A stretch of DNA of 64,000 nucleotides from Wagnerdoeblera intermedia (GTDB taxonomy: Bacteria > Pseudomonadota > Alphaproteobacteria > Rhodobacterales > Rhodobacteraceae): assembly GCF_042647465.1 (NCBI RefSeq), contig NZ_JBHRVN010000004.1. One strand, 5' to 3'. Positions 43,934-52,762 of the stretch are shown here, one piece after another (position 1 is the stretch's first letter; each line of letters begins with the position of its first letter). The notes below the pieces were generated by a model. It saw only the letters and a program-made list of their open reading frames with translations, searched no databases and was not told the origin of the DNA. The translations under genes and the position numbers were made by a program.

Positions 43934-43975
43934 GTGCCTCTCTCCGAAGTTCTTCCCTCGCGGCTAAAGCCTGCA

Positions 43976-45223
43976 TCACTTTTCCGCAAGCAGGCAGCTT
44001 TCATAAAGGCCGATGATCGTGTCTATTTTGCTGTCCCAGTCGTAGTGCCGCAGCACATGATCCCGCGCCTGCTGCCCGGCTGTGCGCGCTGCGCCGGCGT
44101 CCAGAGCCAGGCGGTCCATCATGGCGCTGAAGCCCGCAATCAGCGCTTCGGGGGAAGGAACGGGCACCAGCCAGCCGGTCTGCGGTGTGATATAATCGGC
44201 AGGTCCGCCGTGATCGGCGGCAATCACCGGGCGGGCGCAGGCCATGGCCTCCAGAACCACAGCGCCGCCGGCCTCACGCAGGCTGGGCAGCACCAGGGCG
44301 CGGGCCGCGGCCAGCCTCCGGTTGCACTCGGCCTGAGGCAGAAAGCCGTAAAAGGTGATCCGGTCGGCCACGCCAAGGGCCTCAGCCCTGGCGCGGATCT
44401 CAGGCTCCATCACACCATCGCCGATAATACCGAGCCGTGCGGTTTTGCAGTCCATCCGTGCCAGGGCCTCCGGCAGATACTGCGCGCCCTTCAGTTCGAT
44501 CAGGAGGCCGATGAACAAAAACTCGGGCGGCTCTCCGGTCAGTTCCGTGGGGTGCCACAATGCGCTGTCGATCCCGTTTTCAACCAGTTCAACAATGCGC
44601 GCAGGGGTGCCGGTCTCCCGGAGGGCGAGGGTGGTTCGCGGGTTGGCACTGAGCAGGAGCGCGGCGCGCAGCTTGCCGGGGGAGAGAGCATGAACGAGGC
44701 GGCGCAACGGGCGCCAAAGGGCCATCATGGCTTTGGCATCGAGGCCATCGCTTTGGCCTTTTCCAAAGCCCTCTGCCCTGGAAATATTGCCGTTCATCGG
44801 TCCGATCACCACCGGAGCGCCCATATCGTAAAGCAAAGACGGCTCGCGGGGGGAGACGGGGATGGGCTGATGCACCACACAGCCGAGCGGGTTTCGCGCG
44901 ATCAGATCCCGCGCCAGCCGTCGGGCTTTGCGCTGCGAGAGATGGCGGCTCAGGTAGCCCAAGGTGAAATAGGCCAGCCGGTCGGGCAGCCTGCGTCCCA
45001 TCTGCCAGCAAAGCCGGTTCAGAAAGGTATCGGGAAGGTAGTGGAGCCTCTCCGCTTCAGCCGGGAAAAGCAGGCTCAGCTCGGCGCGGCTGCGTTCATG
45101 CACGATCAGCTCAGCATCCACGCCACGTGCGCGCAGCAGCCGGAAGTAATGCACGGGCAAAGCGGCCTCACCGCCCATTTGCAGCGATGCATGTTCGGCC
45201 ACCAGCAGGATACGCATTGCCAT
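43976..45223 (-). CDS. glycosyltransferase family 4 protein
   Basis: A GT-B fold sugar transferase of about 415 aa. The nucleotide-sugar site shows the E-x7-E pattern in EAGGAVVLEAMACARPVIAADHGGP near the C terminus. The second Met of MMAMRILLV at 45223 lies 5 nt after GGAGG and is the likely start; the open frame upstream is non-conserved. It has no linked polysaccharide genes in the window, so the acceptor is unknown. Confidence 0.88.
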   Translation of the reverse strand: MAMRILLVAEHASLQMGGEAALPVHYFRLLRARGVDAELIVHERSRAELSLLFPAEAERLHYLPDTFLNRLCWQMGRRLPDRLAYFTLGYLSRHLSQRKARRLARDLIARNPLGCVVHQPIPVSPREPSLLYDMGAPVVIGPMNGNISRAEGFGKGQSDGLDAKAMMALWRPLRRLVHALSPGKLRAALLLSANPRTTLALRETGTPARIVELVENGIDSALWHPTELTGEPPEFLFIGLLIELKGAQYLPEALARMDCKTARLGIIGDGVMEPEIRARAEALGVADRITFYGFLPQAECNRRLAAARALVLPSLREAGGAVVLEAMACARPVIAADHGGPADYITPQTGWLVPVPSPEALIAGFSAMMDRLALDAGAARTAGQQARDHVLRHYDWDSKIDTIIGLYESCLLAEK

Positions 45224-45355
45224 CATAGCCTCCCCGGCGTGAGCCCTGCCCCCTCGGCGAGGGTGAGGGCGCGGGGCCGCGCTTGTCAATCGGGATCTCG
45301 GAACGGACGTCGGAACGGGATTGTGCGCAGAGCCGAAACCCGGGGGGCAGAAACG

Positions 45356-45379
45356 AAAAAAGCGCAGCCGAAGCTGCGC
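45356..45379 (-). terminator. intrinsic terminator after rpmE
   Basis: Minus strand: stem GCGCAGC-ttcg-GCTGCGC followed by T6, 27 bp after the rpmE stop; it ends the rplS-rpmE transcript. Confidence 0.9.
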
Positions 45380-45405
45380 CTTTCCCGTATCCGAAGATCT
45401 CAGGC

Positions 45406-45627
45406 TCAGAAGCCGAGGCCTGCGTATTTGTTTTTGAACTTCGACACGCGGCCGCCGGTGTCCATCAGACGCGAATTGCCGCCGGTCCATGCCGGGTGAG
45501 CAAGCGGGTCGATGTCCAGCGCAAGGGTGTCACCCTCTTTGCCGTAGGTCGAGAAGGTCTGATAGGTCGAGCCATCGGTCATTTTGATGGTGATCGAGTG
45601 GTAGTCGGGGTGGATACCGTCTTTCAT
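45406..45627 (-). CDS. rpmE: 50S ribosomal protein L31 (cysteine-less form)
   Basis: 73 aa beginning MKDGIHPDYHSITIKMTDG and ending in DTGGRVSKFKNKYAGLGF. The zinc-binding cysteines of C+ L31 are absent, which is the usual state in Rhodobacteraceae and means it does not store zinc. It lies 11 bp after rplS in the same operon. Confidence 0.96.
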   Translation of the reverse strand: MKDGIHPDYHSITIKMTDGSTYQTFSTYGKEGDTLALDIDPLAHPAWTGGNSRLMDTGGRVSKFKNKYAGLGF

Positions 45628-45638
45628 CTCTCAGATCC

Positions 45639-46007
45639 TTACTTCGCGCGGTTGGTGGTGATTTCAGCGATACGGGCCGATTTGCCGCGACGCGAACGGA
45701 GGTAGTAGAGTTTCGCGCGACGCACGCGACCACGACGGATCACTTCGATCGAGTCGATGTTGGTCGAGTAGAGCGGGAATACGCGCTCAACGCCTTCGCC
45801 GAAGGAGATCTTACGCACGGTGAAAGCAGCTGCGATGGTCGCGCCGCCTTTACGGGCGATGCAGACGCCTTCGTAGTTCTGAACGCGCGAACGCGTACCT
45901 TCGGTTACTTTGTAACCGACGCGGATGGTATCGCCGGCTTTGAAATCCGGGATGGTCTTGCCGAGAGCGGCGATCTGTTCCGCCTCGAGCTGCGCAATAA
46001 GGTTCAT
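45639..46007 (-). CDS. rplS: 50S ribosomal protein L19
   Basis: 122 aa with the conserved block FKAGDTIRVGYKVTEGTRSRVQ and FTVRKISFGEGVERVFPLYS. It sits at the 30S-50S interface. Its usual upstream partners rpsP-rimM-trmD are not in the window, and a 376-bp leader region precedes it. Confidence 0.97.
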   Translation of the reverse strand: MNLIAQLEAEQIAALGKTIPDFKAGDTIRVGYKVTEGTRSRVQNYEGVCIARKGGATIAAAFTVRKISFGEGVERVFPLYSTNIDSIEVIRRGRVRRAKLYYLRSRRGKSARIAEITTNRAK

Positions 46008-46383
46008 GCGCCTGTCTCCTGTGTTTGCCCGCGGTATTTCCGCGAAGGGATGTCGGGCCAGGAACTCCTGGTCTTCGTCCGGGTCCGCGGTCTGAGAGAG
46101 CCTCTCAAAGCGCCCGCCGGAGTGTGGCCGCGATACTTTTTGACCCGGTGCTTCAGCCGCTGTCTGAGGAAGAAATCAGACGGCATCGGCCATGCCTTCG
46201 GGATTCACGCGGGAGATTCCCCGGTGAACCCCGGGGCTATAGGCGCAATCCCTGGTCCGGTCAAGCGGATGGGCTGGCAAACTGCCAGGAAAATAAGGGC
46301 GAAGGCGCTGTCTCTGGTCGCGCGCAGTTGACGCGCAGGGGGCGGGAAGCTATCGGGCGGACTTCCGGCAAAAGGGGACTGAC
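46008..46383. other. intergenic region between rplS and truB (divergent promoters)
   Basis: Holds the leader and promoter of the leftward rplS-rpmE operon and the promoter of truB. I see small inverted repeats, for example GAGAGCCTCTC near 46095-46106 and CCGCTGTCTGA/TCAGACGG-like arms near 46150-46185, but no named RNA element. Short leftward frames here have no family features. Confidence 0.4.
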
Positions 46384-47298
46384 ATGGCACGCGGGCGCAA
46401 GGGCAATCCGATCTCGGGGTGGCTGGTGGTGGATAAGCCTGCGGGCGTGACCTCGACCGCAGTTGTGGGCAAGGTCCGCTGGGCGCTGAACGCGCAGAAG
46501 GCGGGCCATGCGGGCACGCTGGACCCGGCGGCCACCGGCGTTCTGGCCATTGCGCTGGGTGAGGCCACGAAGACCGTGCCCTATATCACCGATGCCACGA
46601 AATGCTACCGCTTCGTGGTCAACCTTGGTGCGGCCACCAATACCGATGACGCGGAAGGCGAAGTGATCGCCACCCGCGACAGCCGCCCCTCGGATGCGGA
46701 GATTGAAGCGGCGCTGGGGCAGTTCCGCGGGGATATCCAACAGGTGCCGCCGCAGTTCTCGGCGGTGCGGGTGGATGGTGAGCGCGCCTATGACCTGGCC
46801 CGCGAAGGTGAGCAGATGGAACTCGCCGCCCGCCCGCTCTTTGTTGAGAAGCTCGAGGTGATCTCGCGCCCCTCAGCCGATCAGGTGGAGCTTGAGATGA
46901 TCTGCGGCAAAGGCGGCTATGTCCGCTCCATCGCGCGCGATCTGGGCGAAGCGCTGGGCTGCCTGGGGCATGTGGCCTGGCTGCGCCGGGTCTGGTCGGG
47001 TCCGTTCCGCGCCGAAGAGGGCATCTCGCCCGATGAGATTGAGCGTCTGTCGCGCACGCCGGAACTCGAAGCCCGGCTGCTGCCCGTTGAGGCGGGTCTG
47101 ACCGGTCTGCCGCGCGTTGAAGCAACGCCTGAAGGCGCGGTGCGCCTTGGCCACGGCAATCCCGGAATGGTGCTGGGTAATCTGCCCTGGGGCACCGAGG
47201 CCTGGGCCGCCTTTGAAGGCCGCGCCGTCGCGGTCGGCCGCTACCAAAGCGGCGAGTTGCATCCGGCCCGCGTTTTCGTGCTGCCGCCCGCGCGTTAA
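46384..47298 (+). CDS. truB: tRNA pseudouridine(55) synthase TruB
   Basis: Makes pseudouridine 55 in the T-arm of tRNA. The catalytic Asp is in GHAGTLDPAATG near residue 45; the KCYRFVVNLG and YDLAREGE strands follow. It has 304 aa including a C-terminal PUA-like segment. Usual partners rbfA and rpsO are absent here. It precedes the acyl-CoA synthetase by 64 bp. Confidence 0.96.
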   Translation: MARGRKGNPISGWLVVDKPAGVTSTAVVGKVRWALNAQKAGHAGTLDPAATGVLAIALGEATKTVPYITDATKCYRFVVNLGAATNTDDAEGEVIATRDSRPSDAEIEAALGQFRGDIQQVPPQFSAVRVDGERAYDLAREGEQMELAARPLFVEKLEVISRPSADQVELEMICGKGGYVRSIARDLGEALGCLGHVAWLRRVWSGPFRAEEGISPDEIERLSRTPELEARLLPVEAGLTGLPRVEATPEGAVRLGHGNPGMVLGNLPWGTEAWAAFEGRAVAVGRYQSGELHPARVFVLPPAR

Positions 47299-47362
47299 AA
47301 CGCTTCCCCCCGCAGCTTCCCCGCGCTTAACTTCGGCGCGGAGGAATTGAGGGGGGGACATC

Positions 47363-48865
47363 ATGAATCCGGCACTCTGGCTGAAGCGGACGGCGGATCT
47401 GTCGCCGAGCGCTCCGGCCCTCTTTCAGGGCCAGCAATGTCTGGCCGATTATGCGGCCTTCCGCGATCAGGCTGCGGCCTTCGCAGAGGGGCTGAAGCGG
47501 CGGGGTATCGCTCCGGGCGACCGTGTGGCGATCTTTATGAAGAACTGCACCGATTATCTGGTGGCAGAATTCGGCATCTGGTGGGCCGGGGCCGTGGTGG
47601 TCCCCGTCAATGCCAAGCTTCATGGCGCAGAGGCTGACTGGATCACGGAAAACTCCGGCGCAAAGCTGGTGATCGCTGCAGAGGGGGCGGGTCTGTCGCG
47701 GGGTCTGCCGCAGATTGCCCCTGGCAGCAGCGGCTGGGCTGAGATGCTCTCGCAGCCCGGTTCCGCCGAGCCGCATGAGATGGGACCTGAGGCCGCCTGC
47801 TGGCTTTTCTACACCTCAGGCACGACCGGGCGGCCCAAGGGCGTCATTCTGACGGCGGCCAACCTGGGCGCGGCCACCTCGGATTATCTGGCCGATGTCG
47901 ATCAGGTCTTCGCTGAGGATGTGGCGCTTTACGCAGCGCCCATGTCGCATGGTGCGGGCTTTTACTGTCTGCCGCATGTGGTGCGCGGTGCGCGCCACTG
48001 CGTGCCCGAGAGCGGCGGATTTGAGCCTGCCGAGATTTTTGATCTCGCCGAAGCGCTGGGCCGTATTCACATGTTTGCAGCCCCCACCATGGTCAAGCGC
48101 CTGACCGCTGAAGCCCGCGCCAGCGGGCGCAGGGGGCAGGGGCTGCGCAGCGTTATTTATGGCGGCGGGCCGATGTATCTGGCCGATATCACCGAGGCTC
48201 AACAGATCTTTGGGGACATCTTCATCCAGATTTACGGTCAGGGCGAATGCCCCATGACCATCACCACCCTCAGCCGCGCTGAGGTGGCAGACCACAGCCA
48301 TCCTGAGTGGCAAAGCCGTCTCGGCTCGGTCGGGCGGGCCTTTACTTCCGTGCAGGTCAGGGTCGCAGATGCGCAGGGACGCCCCCTGCCGCCCGGTGAG
48401 ATCGGCGAGATCCTTGTGAAGGGCGCGCCGGTCATGGCGGGCTATTGGCAAAATGACAAAGCCACCGCCGAGACGATCCGTGACGGCTGGCTGCGCACCG
48501 GCGATATGGGGGCCCTAGACGGCGCGGGCTATCTGACGCTGCACGACCGCTCCAAAGACGTCATCATCACCGGCGGCACCAATGTCTACCCGCGTGAGGT
48601 TGAGGAGGCGCTTCTGACCCATCCGGGGGTGGTTGAGGTCTCGGTCATCGGCCGGCCCGATCCGGAGTGGGGCGAGAATATCGTGGCCTTCGTGGTCGGA
48701 GAGGCTTTGCAGGTGAGTGATCTTGAGGCGCATCTCGCCGCACGCATTGCCCGGTTCAAGCGGCCCAAAGAATGGCACTTTGTGACGGAGCTGCCGAAGA
48801 ACAACTATGGCAAGATCCTGAAAACCGAGCTGCGGGAGCGGCTGAAAGCGCCTGTCGCAGGGTGA
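47363..48865 (+). CDS. AMP-forming acyl-CoA synthetase (ANL superfamily)
   Basis: Activates a carboxylic acid to the acyl-CoA via an acyl-adenylate. The 500-aa protein has the AMP-binding P-loop YTSGTTGRPKG, the IYGQGECPM motif, GWLRTGD, and the C-terminal catalytic Lys in NNYGKILK. The substrate is not determined by sequence; a branched or aromatic acid, or long-chain fatty acid, are all possible. It precedes a bidirectional terminator. Confidence 0.9.
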   Translation: MNPALWLKRTADLSPSAPALFQGQQCLADYAAFRDQAAAFAEGLKRRGIAPGDRVAIFMKNCTDYLVAEFGIWWAGAVVVPVNAKLHGAEADWITENSGAKLVIAAEGAGLSRGLPQIAPGSSGWAEMLSQPGSAEPHEMGPEAACWLFYTSGTTGRPKGVILTAANLGAATSDYLADVDQVFAEDVALYAAPMSHGAGFYCLPHVVRGARHCVPESGGFEPAEIFDLAEALGRIHMFAAPTMVKRLTAEARASGRRGQGLRSVIYGGGPMYLADITEAQQIFGDIFIQIYGQGECPMTITTLSRAEVADHSHPEWQSRLGSVGRAFTSVQVRVADAQGRPLPPGEIGEILVKGAPVMAGYWQNDKATAETIRDGWLRTGDMGALDGAGYLTLHDRSKDVIITGGTNVYPREVEEALLTHPGVVEVSVIGRPDPEWGENIVAFVVGEALQVSDLEAHLAARIARFKRPKEWHFVTELPKNNYGKILKTELRERLKAPVAG

Positions 48866-49004
48866 TCCTGGTTTGTTCCACCCCGGCCTTTCTGGCAAAG
48901 GCCGGGGTTTTACTGATTTTATTGGATTTTTTTGCAGGCCCGGGGTCTCTCTTTGTTCCATGCCCGCAAAAACGTCATGCACCGGAAACAAAGGGTTTTT
49001 CACG

Positions 49005-49033
49005 AAAAAGGGGCCGGATAACCGGCCCCTTTT
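49005..49033. terminator. bidirectional intrinsic terminator
   Basis: A 12-bp stem AAAAGGGGCCGG / CCGGCCCCTTTT with a 4-nt loop, A- and T-runs on both sides, between the convergent synthetase and M29 aminopeptidase genes. Confidence 0.92.
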
Positions 49034-49051
49034 GTTCTTTCCCCGCAGATG

Positions 49052-50296
49052 TCAGGCCCATTCGCCTTTGCGCATCACCGCAACGCGGCTGCCATCGGCA
49101 TTGATGCCGTCCACATCCACCTCGCCCGAGCCGATCATCCAGTCGACATGGATGATCGAGGAGTTGCCACCCCGGGCTTTGACCTGCTCTTCGCTCAGAT
49201 CGGCGCCGCCGACGAAGCATTTCGAATAGCACTGGCCAAGCGCGATATGGCTGGCGGCGTTTTCGTCAAAGAGGGTGTTGTAAAACAGCAGCCCCGACTG
49301 CGAGATCGGCGAGGAATGCGGCACCAGGGCCACCTCACCCAGGCGGCGCGCGCCCTCATCGCTTTCGATGAGCTTTTGCAGCACATCTTCGCCCTTCGTG
49401 GCATGGGCTTCCACGATTTTGCCGCCCTCAAATTTCACGCGGATCCCGTCAATCAGGCTTCCCTGATGCGAGAGCGGTTTCGTGGCCGAGACATAGCCCT
49501 CAACCCGCAGGGCATGGGGGGTGGTGAAGACCTCTTCGGTGGGGATATTGGCGTTGCACTCTGCGCCGTTCTTCGCCGTAGAGGCACCGCCGTGCCACTC
49601 ATGGCCATCGGCGAGGCCGACGGTCAGATCGGTGCCGGGGCCGGTGAATTGCAGGGCCGCAAAGCGGTTGCCGTTCAGCCAGGCGGAACGCTCCGCCAGA
49701 CGTGCGCTGTGCGCGGCCCAGTCAGCAACCGGATCGTCACCATCAATGCGGCTGGCTTTGAAGATCGCATCGGCCAGCGCGGCCTGGACCTCATCAGGCG
49801 GCAGATCCGGGAAAACCTGCTGCGCCCAGGCCATGCCCGGCCAGGCAACGATGGTCCAGTTGATGTCAAAATTCACGATCGGCGCCTGGGCGGGCTTATA
49901 GGCCATGGCATTGGCCCGCGAGGCGCGGGCCACTTTGGCCGGGTCCTGACCGCTCAGCAGCATCGGGTTGTCGCCCACAATGGCCATCCGCGCGGTGCCT
50001 GCCTTATAGGCCTGGGCCATGCCGTCAAAAAGCCAGCCGGTGGCGCGGTCGAAGCTGTGATCGCCCGCATGCTGATAGCGTGCCAGAACCACCTCTTCAT
50101 CGCCGTAAACCGGCGTCACCAGGCCCGCGCCCGCCCGATAGGCATGGGCGGCGATGCGGCGCACCAGGGGCGCGGCCGAGATCGGCGCGGTCAGGATCAG
50201 ATCCTGGCCTTCCTGCAGGTTCAGACCGACCTTCACGGCCACGCGGGCCAGACGGTCAAGACGCTCTTCGCTCAGGGACGGGGGGGTGAGGCTCAT
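49052..50296 (-). CDS. M29-family aminopeptidase
   Basis: Metal-dependent aminopeptidase of the thermophilic (AmpS/PepS) family, 414 aa. It has NIPTEEVFTTP and KGEDVLQKLIESDEGARRLGEVALV with metal-ligand acidic residues, and the HVDWMIGS motif near the C terminus. The ATG at 50296 begins MSLTPPSLSEERLDRLARV; longer frames upstream run through the divergent gene's promoter and are ignored. It is cytosolic by lack of a signal. Confidence 0.9.
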   Translation of the reverse strand: MSLTPPSLSEERLDRLARVAVKVGLNLQEGQDLILTAPISAAPLVRRIAAHAYRAGAGLVTPVYGDEEVVLARYQHAGDHSFDRATGWLFDGMAQAYKAGTARMAIVGDNPMLLSGQDPAKVARASRANAMAYKPAQAPIVNFDINWTIVAWPGMAWAQQVFPDLPPDEVQAALADAIFKASRIDGDDPVADWAAHSARLAERSAWLNGNRFAALQFTGPGTDLTVGLADGHEWHGGASTAKNGAECNANIPTEEVFTTPHALRVEGYVSATKPLSHQGSLIDGIRVKFEGGKIVEAHATKGEDVLQKLIESDEGARRLGEVALVPHSSPISQSGLLFYNTLFDENAASHIALGQCYSKCFVGGADLSEEQVKARGGNSSIIHVDWMIGSGEVDVDGINADGSRVAVMRKGEWA

Positions 50297-50393
50297 GTGG
50301 GCACCTTTCTGTTTGTGCTGAAAGTGACCCTGAATGCGGGCTGTTGCAAGACGCGCCGCCCTCGCGCAGGCTGCACAAAGAGCGGAGGACATG

Positions 50394-51794
50394 ATGAGCC
50401 GGACTGTCGGAACTCTCTTTGAGGCGCAGCGCCGCCTGGTGGCTGAGCGACGGCTCAGCTTTGACCCGGCCGCGCGCAAAGACGCGCTCGAGGCTTTGCG
50501 CCGGGCAATCCTTGCCCATGAAGGGCAGATCATCGCGGCGCTTGCGCAGGATTTCGGCAAGCCCGAGGCAGAGGTGCTTCTGACCGAAATTCTGCCGGTT
50601 CTCAGTGAAATCCGTCTGGCGCAGCGACGGGTGAAGGCCTGGGCCCGCGACCGCCGGGTGGGCGTGACGCTGACCACAATGGGCACCTCAGCCCGCATCC
50701 GGCGCGAGCCGCGGGGGGTCTGTCTGATCATTGCGCCCTGGAATTACCCGCTGAACCTTGCGCTGGGGCCGCTGGTCTCCTGCCTCGCCGCCGGTAACAG
50801 CGCCATCGTGAAACCCTCTGAGCTGACACCTGCGACTTCGGCGGTGATCGCAAAGATCATCGCCTCGGCTTTTGATCCGGACCTTGTGGCGGTGGCAGAA
50901 GGCGGGGTTGAAACTTCGACGGAGCTTCTGGCGCTGCCCTTTGATCATATCTTCTTCACCGGCTCGCCGGAGGTGGGCCGCATTGTGATGACGGCCGCCG
51001 CAAAGCACCTCTCTACGGTGACGCTGGAACTGGGAGGCAAATCTCCGGTGATCGTCGGTCCCGGAGCAGATTTGGCGAAGGCGGCGGAGTGGATCACCTT
51101 TGGTAAGCTGACCAATGCGGGGCAGACCTGCATCGCGCCGGATCATCTGTTTGTGCACGAAGACATTCGTGACGCGTTTTTACCCCTGCTGCGCGCGAGG
51201 ATTGCCCGTGTGATTGACAAGGGCCCCATGGCGGGCATCATCTCGCCGCGTCATGCCGGACGTCTGGAAACCCTGCTGCGCGAGGCAGAGGCCGCAGGGG
51301 CAAAGGTGACCCGGGAGCGAACGGGCGGGGAGGGGAGCTTCGCTCCGGCGCTTGTCAGCGCAATCACTCCTGAGATGCGTCTCGATCAGGAAGAGATCTT
51401 CGGTCCCATCCTGCCGGTGATCCCCTTTCGGGATCTGTCGGCGGTCCTGGCGCGGATCAACGCGCGACCCAAACCGCTCGCGCTTTATGTTTTTGAAAAG
51501 GATCAGGCCTTCATCGACCAGGCTATCGGCTCCACCTCTTCGGGAGGCGTGGGGGTCAATCTGACGGTGCTGCACTATAGCCACGAGGGCCTGCCCTTTG
51601 GCGGGGTGAACCACTCCGGCCATGGGGCGGCGCATGGTGAATGGGGGTTCCTCGCCTTTTCGCATCAGCGCGCGATTTTGCAAAACCGCTTCTCTCCGCT
51701 GGGAATGATCTTTCCGCCCTGGACGGGGGGGAAGCTGCGCCTGATCCGGCTTGCGAAGCGGCTGATCGGCGGCGGTGTGTCGGGTAAATCCTGA
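50394..51794 (+). CDS. aldehyde dehydrogenase family protein (coniferyl-aldehyde-dehydrogenase-like)
   Basis: NAD(P)-dependent aldehyde oxidation; 466 aa. The general-base Glu is in LELGGKSP and the catalytic Cys in NAGQTCIAPDH; the C-terminal LHYSHEGLPFGGVNHSGHG is the class-3/CalB-type pattern. GGAGG lies 5 nt before the second of two ATGs, so 50394 is preferred. It begins a unit with deoC and a second ALDH-like gene and lies 97 bp from the divergent M29 gene, sharing the promoter region. Confidence 0.92.
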   Translation: MSRTVGTLFEAQRRLVAERRLSFDPAARKDALEALRRAILAHEGQIIAALAQDFGKPEAEVLLTEILPVLSEIRLAQRRVKAWARDRRVGVTLTTMGTSARIRREPRGVCLIIAPWNYPLNLALGPLVSCLAAGNSAIVKPSELTPATSAVIAKIIASAFDPDLVAVAEGGVETSTELLALPFDHIFFTGSPEVGRIVMTAAAKHLSTVTLELGGKSPVIVGPGADLAKAAEWITFGKLTNAGQTCIAPDHLFVHEDIRDAFLPLLRARIARVIDKGPMAGIISPRHAGRLETLLREAEAAGAKVTRERTGGEGSFAPALVSAITPEMRLDQEEIFGPILPVIPFRDLSAVLARINARPKPLALYVFEKDQAFIDQAIGSTSSGGVGVNLTVLHYSHEGLPFGGVNHSGHGAAHGEWGFLAFSHQRAILQNRFSPLGMIFPPWTGGKLRLIRLAKRLIGGGVSGKS

Positions 51795-51811
51795 AAGGAG
51801 GGGGGCGGCTT

Positions 51812-52753
51812 ATGGTGACGCGAAATCAGGGCAGCGGGTTTAAGCCTGCGCTTTTCACCTCCCGCGTGGTGAACCGCCCGGCGGCAGAGTGGCTTGCCGC
51901 ATCTCTGCCGGGGCTGCGCAGCCTTAAGGGGGCGCATCAGGCCGCCTGGCTGGTGAATGCGGTGCGGTGCCTCGATCTGACGACGCTGGCTGGGGATGAC
52001 ACGGCAGGCCGCGTCGCGCGGCTTTGCGCCAAAGCCCGCGATCCCCTCGGGCCGCATCTCGCAGAGGCGCTGGGGGTCAGCGTCACCGTGGGTGCGGTCT
52101 GCGTCTATCCGACCATGGTGCGCCATGCCGTGAAGGCCCTTGAGGGCTCGGGCGTGCCGGTGGCCTCTGTCGCAACGGGCTTTCCTGCCGGGCTGACGCC
52201 GCTGCCGCTGCGGCTCGCCGAGATCAGCTATGCGGTGGATCAGGGCGCGGATGAGATTGATGTGGTTATCACCCGTGAATATGCGCTGACCGGCGATTGG
52301 GCAGCGCTCTATGAGGAGATCGCACAGATGCGTGCTGCCTGCGGCGAGGCGCATCTGAAGGTCATTCTGGCGACCGGGGATCTGCGCTCGCTCACCACGG
52401 TTTACCGCGCCGCGATGGTGGCGATGCAGGCGGGGGCGGATTTCATCAAGACCTCCACCGGCAAAGAGGAGGTGAATGCCACCCTGCCGGTCTCACTGAT
52501 CATGCTGCGCGCGATCCGGGACTATCAGGCACAGACGGGGCAGATCGTCGGCTTCAAGCCTGCAGGCGGGCTGCGGACGTCGAAAGATGCCCTGACCTGG
52601 CAGGTTCTGATGAAAGAGGAACTCGGCCTGTCCTGGCTGCAGCCGGATCTTTTCCGCATCGGCGCAAGCTCGCTTCTGGCAGATATAGAGCGTCAGCTTT
52701 CGCATTATGTGACCGGCCGTTACGCGGCTTTCCATCATCAGGAACCGGCCTGA
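51812..52753 (+). CDS. deoC: deoxyribose-phosphate aldolase
   Basis: Cleaves 2-deoxyribose 5-phosphate to acetaldehyde and glyceraldehyde 3-phosphate. The Schiff-base Lys is in FIKTSTGKEEVN near residue 212, preceded by the ATGFPAG and LKVILATGDL strands. It has 313 aa, longer than the E. coli enzyme because of a roughly 60-residue N-terminal part. A strong AAAGGAGG SD precedes the ATG. Next to two ALDH genes, the context suggests that the acetaldehyde it releases is oxidised by the flanking dehydrogenase. Confidence 0.94.
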   Translation: MVTRNQGSGFKPALFTSRVVNRPAAEWLAASLPGLRSLKGAHQAAWLVNAVRCLDLTTLAGDDTAGRVARLCAKARDPLGPHLAEALGVSVTVGAVCVYPTMVRHAVKALEGSGVPVASVATGFPAGLTPLPLRLAEISYAVDQGADEIDVVITREYALTGDWAALYEEIAQMRAACGEAHLKVILATGDLRSLTTVYRAAMVAMQAGADFIKTSTGKEEVNATLPVSLIMLRAIRDYQAQTGQIVGFKPAGGLRTSKDALTWQVLMKEELGLSWLQPDLFRIGASSLLADIERQLSHYVTGRYAAFHHQEPA

Positions 52754-52762
52754 GGAGGCAGT

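Noticed and set aside
43097..45499. An 800-codon plus-strand open frame opposite mipZ and the glycosyltransferase gene
   Set aside because: It is antisense to two well-supported genes, has no family motif, and its composition is that of a mirror frame in GC-rich DNA.
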